From: Bacteroidota bacterium
GTDB taxonomy: Bacteria; Bacteroidota; Bacteroidia; Chitinophagales; Chitinophagaceae
Direction: 5' to 3'
Assembly (NCBI GenBank): GCA_023436425.1
Contig: JAEZJD010000238.1
Span: forward strand, 1 to 25,815
Length of the DNA stretch: 25,815 nt
Shown: in pieces, positions 16,157 to 24,538 of the stretch
Layout: each line of letters begins with the position of its first letter
How positions within the stretch are numbered: the first letter of the stretch is position 1
The notes under the pieces: model-generated
The model's input: only the letters and a program-made list of their open reading frames with translations
Database searches by the model: none
What the model was told of the DNA's origin: nothing
Made by a program: the position numbers and the translations under genes

Positions 16157-16834
16157 ATGATAAAAATTAAGAACCTCGAAAAAATCTATCGGACAGAAGA
16201 CGTAGAAACAGTAGCGCTGAACAGGCTTTCAATGGAAGTAAATGAAGGAGAATTCGTTGCCGTGATGGGACCCTCCGGCTGTGGAAAATCAACACTTCTG
16301 AACATTCTCGGACTATTGGATGATCCGGACAGCGGCAGCTTTTTATTCAATGGGATCGAAGTTGCAGATTTCAACGAACGGAAAAGAGCCGATCTGCGCA
16401 AAAAGAATATTGGATTCGTTTTTCAAAGTTTCAATCTCATAGACGAATTAACTGTATTTGAAAACGTTGAACTGCCTTTGATCTATCTCGGAATAAAGTC
16501 CGCTGAACGGAAGGAAAGAGTGGAAGAAGTGCTGGATAAAATGCAAATTATGCACCGGCGCAATCACTACCCACAACAGCTTTCCGGTGGTCAGCAGCAG
16601 CGTGTTGCCGTTGCCCGGGCTGTTGTAAACCGGCCGAAACTTATACTGGCAGACGAGCCGACGGGAAATTTGGATTCTTCAAACGGCAATGAGGTAATGC
16701 AGCTGCTTACAGATCTGAACGAACAAGGAACGACGATCGTAATGGTAACACACTCCGAACACGATGCCCGCTACAGTCATCGTATAGTTCGCATGCTCGA
16801 CGGACAAACAGTGACAGAAAATATCCTGGTGTAA
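16157..16834 (+). CDS. MacB/LolD-type ABC transporter ATP-binding protein
   Basis: 225 residues, the standard length of a free-standing MacB/LolD-group ATPase. Walker A GPSGCGKST (38-46), Q-loop FVFQSFNLI (Gln90), ABC signature LSGGQQQRVAVARA (142-155), Walker B LILADEPTGNLDS (162-174) and switch His199 in VTHSEHDA. It powers export or lipid/lipoprotein handling from the cytoplasmic side of the inner membrane. It is the only ATPase gene in the locus, followed by at least four separate permease genes, so it probably drives all of them. The permease is not fused to the ATPase as it is in E. coli MacB. Stop at 16832-16834, 65 bp before the first permease start. Confidence 0.96.
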   Translation: MIKIKNLEKIYRTEDVETVALNRLSMEVNEGEFVAVMGPSGCGKSTLLNILGLLDDPDSGSFLFNGIEVADFNERKRADLRKKNIGFVFQSFNLIDELTVFENVELPLIYLGIKSAERKERVEEVLDKMQIMHRRNHYPQQLSGGQQQRVAVARAVVNRPKLILADEPTGNLDSSNGNEVMQLLTDLNEQGTTIVMVTHSEHDARYSHRIVRMLDGQTVTENILV

Positions 16835-16885
16835 GCGGCTTCATGCCCTCTTTAATTGAAAACACAAAATCTCTTTACAAAGGAG

Positions 16886-16892
16886 AAAGGAG
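16886..16892 (+). promoter_or_regulatory. Strong Shine-Dalgarno sequence fixing the first permease start
   Basis: AAAGGAG seven bases before the ATG at 16900, preceded by another AAAGGAG at 16879-16885. Such purine-rich sites are uncommon in Bacteroidota and unlike the other genes here. It favours 16900 over the in-frame ATG at 16843. Confidence 0.7.
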
Positions 16893-16899
16893 ATCTGTT

Positions 16900-19326
16900 A
16901 TGCTCAAGAATTATTTAAAAATTGCGTGGCGAAACTTAACCAAGTACAAGTTCATTTCTTTTATTAATCTGTTTGGACTGACTGTTGGCATAACCTGCTG
17001 CCTGTTGATTTTGTCCTACATCATCAATGAACTCAGTTATGACAAGTTTAAAAACGCAAAAAACATTTACCGTGTTGAAAGAACTTTTTTAAACCCACAG
17101 GACAAGAAAGTCACACTCGAGCTTTCGGCAATAGCCCCGCCGTTTGCTGCGCTTCTGGCAAATGATTTCAAAGAGATAAAAACCGTTTCGCAGGTACTGC
17201 CAAACGGTCCCACGCCATTCAAGTATGGTGAAAAACTGTTCAGTGAAAACAACTCCTACTTCGCAGACGGGAACATGCTCGATTTGTTTGATGTAGACGT
17301 TGCTGAAGGAAACAAGACCAAGGCTTTGAATGAGCCTTTTTCCGTCATGTTGAGTGAAGCCACTGCCAAAAAATATTTCGGCAATGAAGATGCGATGAAT
17401 AAGTTGATACGAATGAATAATCAATTTGACTTAAAAGTCACAGGCGTTTATAGGTCGTTGCCTGCAAATGCACACATGCATCCGGAAATGCTTATTTCGC
17501 TGCCAACGTTAATGGACACCGCTGTTTATGGCAGGCAAAACTTCGTTAACAATTTCGGCAACAATGCTTTTTACACCTACATCCTTTTGCCCGACAACTA
17601 CGACGCTAAAAAATTGGAAGCAAGATTACCGGCTTTTCAGAACAGACACATTCCCGCCGATGGACCTGGTGGCACCATTAAGGCAACTGATTATTCCGTC
17701 TTGACTCTTCGGAACGTTGGTGATATCCATTTGCATTCACACAAGGATGATGAAGCTGAAGAAAACGGCGATATAAAAAGAGTCTACATTTTTTCCGCTA
17801 TCGGGCTTTTCATTTTATTAATCGCATGCATCAACTATATGAATCTTTCCACGGCACGTTCTGTTTTGCGTGCGAAGGAAATTGGAGTACGCAAAGTAGT
17901 GGGCGCAAGAAAGCAGGAACTCATCGCCCAATTTTTAAGTGAGTCAGTGTTGGTCTGTTGGATAGCCACCATTCTTGCATTTGTGCTAACATGGCTTACA
18001 CTGCCATTCCTGAACAAATTGTCTGGTCAAAATCTATCTATTGATATCCTTCTGCCATGGAAGATATTGCTGCCGTTAATATTGGTGCCGTTTGTTGTAG
18101 GACTTCTCTCCGGTTTGTATCCAGCAATGTTCCTCTCATCTTTTCAGCCCATCAGGGTATTGAAAGGAATAATAAGCGTGGGTGGAACCAGTTTATCATT
18201 CCGAAAAATTTTGGTTGTTGTGCAGTTTGCCATTTCGATCGTTCTTATAATCAGCACCGCTATCGCCTTTCAGCAGCTGCGGTATATGCAAGGCAAATCG
18301 CTTGGCTTTGATAAAGAACATATCGTCACCCTTTCTTACAACAGCGGGCTCACACCACAATACGAATCGTTTAAAACAGAACTGCTGGCAAATTCCAATG
18401 TTAAGGCAATTGCACGCTCCTCTCGCATTCCTACCGGCAGATTGCTGGACGCAATGGGTTCGCAGATAAACCGCGGAGACAGCCTTTCACCAACACAGGC
18501 CGACATAAAGTTTGTTGTAGGAGATGAAGATTATCTGCCAACGTACGGATTGAAAATGGTGGCCGGCAGAGGCTTTTCTAAATCGTTCGGAATGGATACT
18601 TCTGCTTTTTTAATCAATGAAGCTGCAGTGAAGGTTTTGAATTTAAAATCTCCTGACGATGCCATTGGAAAACAGTTTCAATATGGTCGCAGAAAAGGCC
18701 AACTCGTCGGTGTGTTTAACGACTTTCATTTCGAGTCCATGCACCAGCGCATTTTGCCTCTTGTGATGTTTGTTTCTGCGAACCCGAACAACTACGGACG
18801 GCTGACAGTGAAGCTTAGCGCCAATGTGAAAGCCGGACTTGCGCACATTGAAACCACCTGGAAAAAATTTCTCCCCGACATTCCTTTTGAATACACTTTT
18901 TTGGATGAAAAGTTTTCGCAATTGTATCAATCAGAACAGCGTCAGGAAACGATATTTACTTCATTTGCTTTCATCGCCATTTTCATTGCTTGTCTTGGCT
19001 TGTTTGGTTTATCTGCATTTGCAATATCCCAGCGGATTAAAGAAATAGGTATCCGTAAAGTTTTGGGTGCAGATGTGAGCAGCATTGTTGCACTGTTATC
19101 TAAAGGTTTTTTGAAGCTTGTGCTGGTTGCGGCAGTCATCGCATTTCCGCTGGCGTGGTACGCAATGAATTCGTGGTTACAGGATTTTGCTTACCGGATC
19201 AGCATTCCCTGGTGGGTATTTTTGTTTGCAGCAGCAATAGCGGCAACAGTCGCGTTTTTCACCATTAGTTTTCAGGCGCTCAAGGCTGCAACTGCTAACC
19301 CTGTAAAAAATTTAAGAACAGAATAG
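16900..19326 (+). CDS. MacB-type double-FtsX ABC permease, paralog 1
   Basis: 808 residues from the ATG at 16900, chosen for its strong Shine-Dalgarno and because MLKNYLKIAWRNL aligns with the start of the three following paralogs. Layout: TM1 (~20-41), MacB-like periplasmic domain (~45-290), FtsX block with TM2-4 (~293-412) carrying coupling motif KEIGVRKVVGA, then a second copy: TM (~435-455), second periplasmic domain, and terminal FtsX block with KEIGIRKVLGA. It ends ANPVKNLRTE. About eight membrane segments in all. This is the inner-membrane part of a mechanotransmission-type ABC exporter rather than a classic importer. Substrate unknown; the family handles peptides, lipoproteins and antibiotics. 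Downstream of the lone ATPase with a 65-bp gap, and 87 bp from paralog 2. Confidence 0.95.
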   Translation: MLKNYLKIAWRNLTKYKFISFINLFGLTVGITCCLLILSYIINELSYDKFKNAKNIYRVERTFLNPQDKKVTLELSAIAPPFAALLANDFKEIKTVSQVLPNGPTPFKYGEKLFSENNSYFADGNMLDLFDVDVAEGNKTKALNEPFSVMLSEATAKKYFGNEDAMNKLIRMNNQFDLKVTGVYRSLPANAHMHPEMLISLPTLMDTAVYGRQNFVNNFGNNAFYTYILLPDNYDAKKLEARLPAFQNRHIPADGPGGTIKATDYSVLTLRNVGDIHLHSHKDDEAEENGDIKRVYIFSAIGLFILLIACINYMNLSTARSVLRAKEIGVRKVVGARKQELIAQFLSESVLVCWIATILAFVLTWLTLPFLNKLSGQNLSIDILLPWKILLPLILVPFVVGLLSGLYPAMFLSSFQPIRVLKGIISVGGTSLSFRKILVVVQFAISIVLIISTAIAFQQLRYMQGKSLGFDKEHIVTLSYNSGLTPQYESFKTELLANSNVKAIARSSRIPTGRLLDAMGSQINRGDSLSPTQADIKFVVGDEDYLPTYGLKMVAGRGFSKSFGMDTSAFLINEAAVKVLNLKSPDDAIGKQFQYGRRKGQLVGVFNDFHFESMHQRILPLVMFVSANPNNYGRLTVKLSANVKAGLAHIETTWKKFLPDIPFEYTFLDEKFSQLYQSEQRQETIFTSFAFIAIFIACLGLFGLSAFAISQRIKEIGIRKVLGADVSSIVALLSKGFLKLVLVAAVIAFPLAWYAMNSWLQDFAYRISIPWWVFLFAAAIAATVAFFTISFQALKAATANPVKNLRTE

Positions 19327-19382
19327 CGCTCGTAAATGGGCATGGTACACCACTGTTATCAATAAAAACCCCTAACCATACG

Positions 19383-19396
19383 TCTGTTCAAACAGA
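19383..19396. promoter_or_regulatory. Perfect 14-bp palindrome before permease paralog 2
   Basis: TCTGTT-CA-AACAGA lies 17 bp upstream of the ATG at 19414, in an 87-bp gap. It could be an operator or an RNA hairpin at the ribosome-entry region. It shares the TGTTC core with the dyad cluster at 14543-14569, but so short a match may be chance. Confidence 0.35.
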
Positions 19397-19413
19397 ATCA
19401 AAAAAGACGCGTT

Positions 19414-21861
19414 ATGTTCAGAAACTATTTAAAGACGGCATTCAGAAACTTCTCCAGGAACAAAATTTTCACGTTCATCAACGTGTTCGGATTGTCCGTC
19501 GGACTTGCTTGCTGCATTCTTATCATCTTATACATCGCTCATGAGACGAGCTATGACAAGTTCCACAAAAATGCCCGTAACACGTTCCAAATAGGCACCG
19601 TGTGGCAGGACGAGGGTGCAGAACACAAAGGTGCCACTACAGCCGCACCACTGGGAAGATTGCTTCAGCAGGAGTATCCCGAAGTGCAGGCGTCAACAAG
19701 ACTGTTGAGCCTTTTTAACGATGATAAAACTTTACTGCAAACAACGGGTGGAAGGGAACTTAAGTCCATTTACGAAACAAAAGGATTTCTTGCCGACTCG
19801 AACTTTTTCCAGGTTCTTGATTACCGCTTTAAGGAAGGCAATCCTGCAACAGCATTAGCAGAACCCAACAGTGTCGTGCTTCACGAAGAAGTTGCCCAAA
19901 AGCTTTTTGGAACAGAATCAGCGCTTAACAAAGTGATTCGTATCAGCAGCAGCACCAACGGTGACAGTACTTTCAGGATAACAGGAGTTTACTACAATCA
20001 GCCTGCCACTCACCTTGACGCAAGATTTTTTATGTCGTTTGCCGGTGGACAAATGGCAGGATTAGCAAATAATAACGACGACCTCGCGAATAATAACATG
20101 TTTTATACTTACCTGGTTTTGAAGAACGGAGCCGGGGCAGCCAAACTGGAGCGGAAGCTTCCCGCGTTTGTGCAACGACATCTTGGCGAGCAGATGAAAC
20201 AAACCGGCAGAAGCAGATCCTACATGTTAACTGCGCTACCCGATGTTTACTTGTCCGGAGCCAATGAACATGCGGTAACCAGTGGAAGCAAAACAAGTTT
20301 GTTTATTCTTGGTTCTATCGCGTTGCTTACACTGTTGATTGCCTGCATCAACTTTATGAATCTTTCCACAGCAAGTTCGGCGAAACGAGCCTCAGAAGTT
20401 GGCGTAAGGAAAGTGTTGGGCGCAGAAAAAAAATCTTTGCTGGCTCAGTTTCTCGGCGAGTCATTACTCATGTCGTTTATTGCACTTGTGCTTGCAGGTG
20501 TCATTACCTTATTAACGCTGCCGCTGTTCGAAGAACTTTCCGGAAAATCATTGACGATAACAACAGAACAAAAAATTACGCTTGCAGCTGTCTTTATTCT
20601 TCTCACGCTGTTGACAGGATTGATCGCCGGCAGCTACCCTGCTTTCTATTTATCCTCCTTTCAACCGATTAAAGTGCTGAAGGGTAAATTCAGCAATTCT
20701 CTCGCAGCTGTTTCGTTGCGAAAAGGATTGGTGGTGTTTCAGTTCATCATTTCGATTGTGTTGATTGTCGCGTCCGTAGTTATTGCCAATCAAATGAGCT
20801 TCATGAGGCAGAAAGACCTTGGCTTCCAAAAAGATCAGCAAATAATTATTCCGTTACGCACGCCTACGGCAAAAAACAGCATTGGCACTTTCAAAAATGA
20901 GCTCACGAGCAACAGTACCATCGCATCCGTCGGCAGCGGAATGGCGTATCCCGGAATTTTTCACCCGCAGGACTGGTCAATGTACCGCGAAGGACAAAAT
21001 CCCAATAGCTCGAAAAGCGTGTTTATCAATTTAGTGGATGAAAATTTTCTGCAGACGATCGGTGTAAAACTGGTGGCAGGAAGACTTTTCTCAAATCAAT
21101 TTCCTGCCGACACGTTGCACAGTTTTGTTGTGAACGAAGAAACAATTAAGCAGTTTGGATTTGCTTCACCGCAGGATGCCATCGGAAAATGGATGGCGTT
21201 CGACTGGCAAGGACAACAATACCGGTTTAATGTAGTTGGCGTTGTAAAAAACTTTCACTTCCGCGACTTACACGAGAACATCGAACCTTTCGCATTTCGC
21301 TTCTATAATCAAGCCGACGCAGGATTTAATTACATGGTTGCGCACATCCGCGGTGGCAGCGTGAAGCCTGCGCTTTCCGCTTTGCAAACAACATGGAAAA
21401 AGCTGAACCCCAACGAACCATTCCAGTACAGTTTTCTTGATCAGGACTTTCAAAAAAATTACGAAGCCGATAGCAAACGGGCACAGTTGATCAACTGCTT
21501 TACTTTAATCGCAATCATCATCTCGTGTCTCGGTCTGTTTGGACTCGCCACATTCACAGCGGAACAACGAACGAAGGAGATAGGCATCAGAAAAGTGTTG
21601 GGCGCCAGTGTGTACGGATTGGTTGGTTTGTTGTCAAAAGATTTTCTAAAGCTTGTGTTTATCGCGGTGCTCATCGCATCACCTATTGCCTGGTGGGCTA
21701 TGAACAAGTGGCTGCAAAATTTCGCTTATCAAACGAGCATTACCTGGCGTGTGTTTGCAGTAACAACAATCATTGCAATGGCAATCGCATTTGCCACCAT
21801 AAGCTTCCAGGCTATCAGAGCAGCAGTTGCCAACCCGGTGAAGAATTTAAGAACAGAATAG
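19414..21861 (+). CDS. MacB-type double-FtsX ABC permease, paralog 2
   Basis: 815 residues from ATG with the shared family start MFRNYLKTAFRNF. TM1 (~19-41, TFINVFGLSVGLACCILIIL) precedes a periplasmic MacB-like domain. The first FtsX block contains LLIACINFMNLSTA and the coupling motif SEVGVRKVLGA. The second half repeats this plan (VVFQFIISIVLIVASVVIAN, then CLGLFGLATFTAEQRTKEIGIRKVLGA). The C-terminus, ANPVKNLRTE, is the same as in paralogs 1 and 3. The last 18 bases of the gene (21844-21861) are identical to those of paralog 1, pointing to tandem duplication or gene conversion. It probably dimerises, alone or with a neighbour, and docks to the ATPase through the conserved coupling helices. 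Followed by a 190-bp gap with a structured inverted repeat. Confidence 0.95.
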   Translation: MFRNYLKTAFRNFSRNKIFTFINVFGLSVGLACCILIILYIAHETSYDKFHKNARNTFQIGTVWQDEGAEHKGATTAAPLGRLLQQEYPEVQASTRLLSLFNDDKTLLQTTGGRELKSIYETKGFLADSNFFQVLDYRFKEGNPATALAEPNSVVLHEEVAQKLFGTESALNKVIRISSSTNGDSTFRITGVYYNQPATHLDARFFMSFAGGQMAGLANNNDDLANNNMFYTYLVLKNGAGAAKLERKLPAFVQRHLGEQMKQTGRSRSYMLTALPDVYLSGANEHAVTSGSKTSLFILGSIALLTLLIACINFMNLSTASSAKRASEVGVRKVLGAEKKSLLAQFLGESLLMSFIALVLAGVITLLTLPLFEELSGKSLTITTEQKITLAAVFILLTLLTGLIAGSYPAFYLSSFQPIKVLKGKFSNSLAAVSLRKGLVVFQFIISIVLIVASVVIANQMSFMRQKDLGFQKDQQIIIPLRTPTAKNSIGTFKNELTSNSTIASVGSGMAYPGIFHPQDWSMYREGQNPNSSKSVFINLVDENFLQTIGVKLVAGRLFSNQFPADTLHSFVVNEETIKQFGFASPQDAIGKWMAFDWQGQQYRFNVVGVVKNFHFRDLHENIEPFAFRFYNQADAGFNYMVAHIRGGSVKPALSALQTTWKKLNPNEPFQYSFLDQDFQKNYEADSKRAQLINCFTLIAIIISCLGLFGLATFTAEQRTKEIGIRKVLGASVYGLVGLLSKDFLKLVFIAVLIASPIAWWAMNKWLQNFAYQTSITWRVFAVTTIIAMAIAFATISFQAIRAAVANPVKNLRTE

Positions 21862-21942
21862 CAGTTAGTATTTGCATCAGTGTAAAAAGTGAATAAGAAA
21901 TTTTGTCACCGGCAGCAGTATCGCTATGAAGCTTTTGTTGCG

Positions 21943-21989
21943 ACGCTCCGTTCATCTGAAACAATTCTGTTCAGCAGCGTTCGGAGCGT
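21943..21989. promoter_or_regulatory. Nested inverted repeat (possible RNA hairpin) between permease paralogs 2 and 3
   Basis: Outer arms ACGCTCCG (21943-21950) and CGGAGCGT (21982-21989) pair perfectly over 8 bp. Inside, CTGAA (21956-21960) and TTCAG (21970-21974) form a second 5-bp stem with a 9-base loop. No T-run follows, so it is not a standard terminator. It lies in the unusually long 190-bp gap (21862-22051), which holds no convincing gene; it may be an RNA-stability or attenuation element. Confidence 0.45.
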
Positions 21990-22051
21990 ACAAGTGAGTG
22001 ACACAACCGGCGATCAGCAGAATTACAGCAGTTGACAACATAATATTTTCT

Positions 22052-24484
22052 ATGTACAAAAACTATCTCAAAACCGCCTTAAGAAACCTGTGGCGCTACA
22101 AAGGTTTTTCGGCGATTAATATTGCGAGTCTCACTATCGGCATTATCGGCTGCCTCGCTATTGCATTGTTCGTGTGGGATGAAAAACAGTATGACAAGTC
22201 AATAGCGGGTGGAGAAAATGTGTACCGCATTTACGAAGAACACTACAATCCGTCAGGAAATACAAAAGCAGCTTCGGTGCCGCCGGCGTACGCAACTTTT
22301 CTGAAGCAAACGTATCCGGAAGTGGAGGCGAGTGCACGCATGCTGATGACCGGTGATAAGTACTTGATGGAAGCAAACGATAAAAGAAACTATGAAGAAA
22401 AAGGATGGTTTGTTGATTCTAACTTCTTCCAGATTTTTCCGGTGAAGTTCATAAGTGGCGATCGCAATACTGCACTAAGTGCGCCGCGAACCATCGTCAT
22501 TTCAGAAGATGTTGCAAACAGATATTTCGGCACTCAGGAAGCGGTGGGCAAAACACTATCGATCAACAAGGACACCCTCGAAGTACGTGGCGTGTTCGCC
22601 AACCTGCCTTCACACTTTCATCTCGATTTTAAATACCTCATGTCGCTGCCCACTGCCGGCATACAAAAAGAACGAATGCAGGCATGGACCTGGCATCAAT
22701 TTTACACGTATGTGCGCCTCAGGCCAGGTGCAAACATTCAGCCACTGCAGGAGAAGTTCCAGTCTCACATAAAAAAAGAAATTTACCCGACCCTTACATT
22801 GCAAGGCTCCACGTTTCTACCTTTTTTCCAGCCGTTGCAGGACATACATCTGAAGTCGGCAGACTTTACTTACGACAACGCCATCCGCGGCAATGAATCC
22901 TATGTAAATGCACTAACCATGATTGCCTTGTTTGTTTTAGCGATCGCCTGTTTCAATTTTATCAATCTGGCAACCGCACGTTCGTTCCGCAGAGCCAAGG
23001 AAATCGGCGTCAGAAAGGTCGTTGGTGCGGGACGACAACAACTGATTCTGCAGTTCATTGGAGAAACGATTTTGCTTTCGCTCTTTTCAACTATTCTCGC
23101 TACAGTAGCAACGCTTTTTATTGTTCCGCTACTCAATCAATTCACCGGAAAATCCATTTCGTTTAATCCTTTTTTAGATCCGTCGTTACTGTTGACGCTA
23201 CTCTCAGCTGCAATTGTAATTGGAATCATTGCTGGAATTTACCCGGCGTTGGTGCTTTCCGGTTTTCAGCCCATCAAAGTTTTAAAAAGCAATAATCCCG
23301 CGGGAAGTACAGGAAGTATAGGATGGCTGCGACAAGCACTTGTAGTGGTGCAATTTGCTTTATCTGCGTTATTGATTATTTCATCTGTAATTGTTTATAA
23401 ACAAGTAAAGTTTATGAACAGCAAAGACCTCGGTTTTAATAAAGAACAGATTGTCTACTTCCAGGTAAGGGACAGTTTGGAAACAAATCCTGCGACCCTT
23501 GAAGCATTCAAATCGGAGCTGAAACGTTCACCAAGTGTTGTTTCGGTCACATCGGGTTACGGTTTGCCGGGAGACCAGTATGCAGGCGATGGAATCAAAA
23601 TACCAACAAAAGACGGTGTAAAAGATTTTGGAGCCAAGGTGTTCATCGGAGATCCGGATTATGTGAAGACGCTGGGGCTAAAAATAATTGCAGGAAGAGA
23701 TTTTTCGCGAGATATGGCGACCGATGAGCGGGAAGCATTTTTAATAAACGAATCGGCTGTAAATGAGCTTGGATTAGGAACACCCGAAAAAGCGATTGGC
23801 CAACCGATTTGGTGGAACGAGTGGGTACCGAAAGATTCGACTCAGCCGATCAAAAAAGGCAGGGTGATTGGCGTAGTGCAGGATTTTCATTACACAAGTT
23901 TGCACGAGAAAGTAACTACTTCTGTCATTCAGATCTATCCGCAGGTGGTGTTTAAGGTAGCCGTAAAATTGAAGACTTCTGATATGAAGAATACTATCTC
24001 ATACATCCGGGATGTGTGGAAACAGTTTATCCCCTCCTACCCGCTTGATTATAAGTTCATGGATGAAACCTACGGCAAGATGTACATGAACGAAACAAAG
24101 TTGAGCAGCCTCCTGTGGATTTTCACGCTGATGGCAATTGTGGTAGGTTGTATGGGACTGTTTGCGCTGGCAGCATTCACAGCAGAGCAAAGAATTAAAG
24201 AGATTGGGATCAGAAAAATCTTAGGCGCTACCGTGCTCGATCTTACAGCACTGCTTTCGAAAAGCTTTGTGCGCCTGGTACTTATTGCATCGCTACTTGC
24301 ATTCCCGCTTGCCTGGTGGGCAATGAACAAATGGCTGCAGGATTTTCCATACAGAATCACAATCGGCTGGTGGGTGTTCGCTCTTGCAGCAATACTTTCC
24401 GTTGCCATTGCACTATTGACGGTAAGTTTTCAAACCATAAAGGCGGCATTAACCAATCCGGTAAAAAACTTAAGAACTGAATAA
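22052..24484 (+). CDS. MacB-type double-FtsX ABC permease, paralog 3
   Basis: 810 residues from the ATG at 22052. An in-frame GTG at 21998 would add 18 residues that break the shared start pattern, so the ATG (MYKNYLKTALRNLW) is chosen. Same two-half plan: TM1 (SAINIASLTIGIIGCLAIAL), periplasmic domain, FtsX block with ACFNFINLATARS and coupling motif KEIGVRKVVGA. The second half follows with VVVQFALSALLIISSVIVYK, GCMGLFALAAFTAEQRIKEI and coupling motif EIGIRKILGA, and the C-terminus is NPVKNLRTE. It is more divergent in the periplasmic parts than in the membrane and coupling parts, suggesting different ligands but a common ATPase. It is 54 bp from the start of paralog 4. Confidence 0.95.
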   Translation: MYKNYLKTALRNLWRYKGFSAINIASLTIGIIGCLAIALFVWDEKQYDKSIAGGENVYRIYEEHYNPSGNTKAASVPPAYATFLKQTYPEVEASARMLMTGDKYLMEANDKRNYEEKGWFVDSNFFQIFPVKFISGDRNTALSAPRTIVISEDVANRYFGTQEAVGKTLSINKDTLEVRGVFANLPSHFHLDFKYLMSLPTAGIQKERMQAWTWHQFYTYVRLRPGANIQPLQEKFQSHIKKEIYPTLTLQGSTFLPFFQPLQDIHLKSADFTYDNAIRGNESYVNALTMIALFVLAIACFNFINLATARSFRRAKEIGVRKVVGAGRQQLILQFIGETILLSLFSTILATVATLFIVPLLNQFTGKSISFNPFLDPSLLLTLLSAAIVIGIIAGIYPALVLSGFQPIKVLKSNNPAGSTGSIGWLRQALVVVQFALSALLIISSVIVYKQVKFMNSKDLGFNKEQIVYFQVRDSLETNPATLEAFKSELKRSPSVVSVTSGYGLPGDQYAGDGIKIPTKDGVKDFGAKVFIGDPDYVKTLGLKIIAGRDFSRDMATDEREAFLINESAVNELGLGTPEKAIGQPIWWNEWVPKDSTQPIKKGRVIGVVQDFHYTSLHEKVTTSVIQIYPQVVFKVAVKLKTSDMKNTISYIRDVWKQFIPSYPLDYKFMDETYGKMYMNETKLSSLLWIFTLMAIVVGCMGLFALAAFTAEQRIKEIGIRKILGATVLDLTALLSKSFVRLVLIASLLAFPLAWWAMNKWLQDFPYRITIGWWVFALAAILSVAIALLTVSFQTIKAALTNPVKNLRTE

Positions 24485-24538
24485 GGAAACAAGTAACAAA
24501 CAAAACGGAATCGTCGTCACAATCAGATAATCTTTTTT

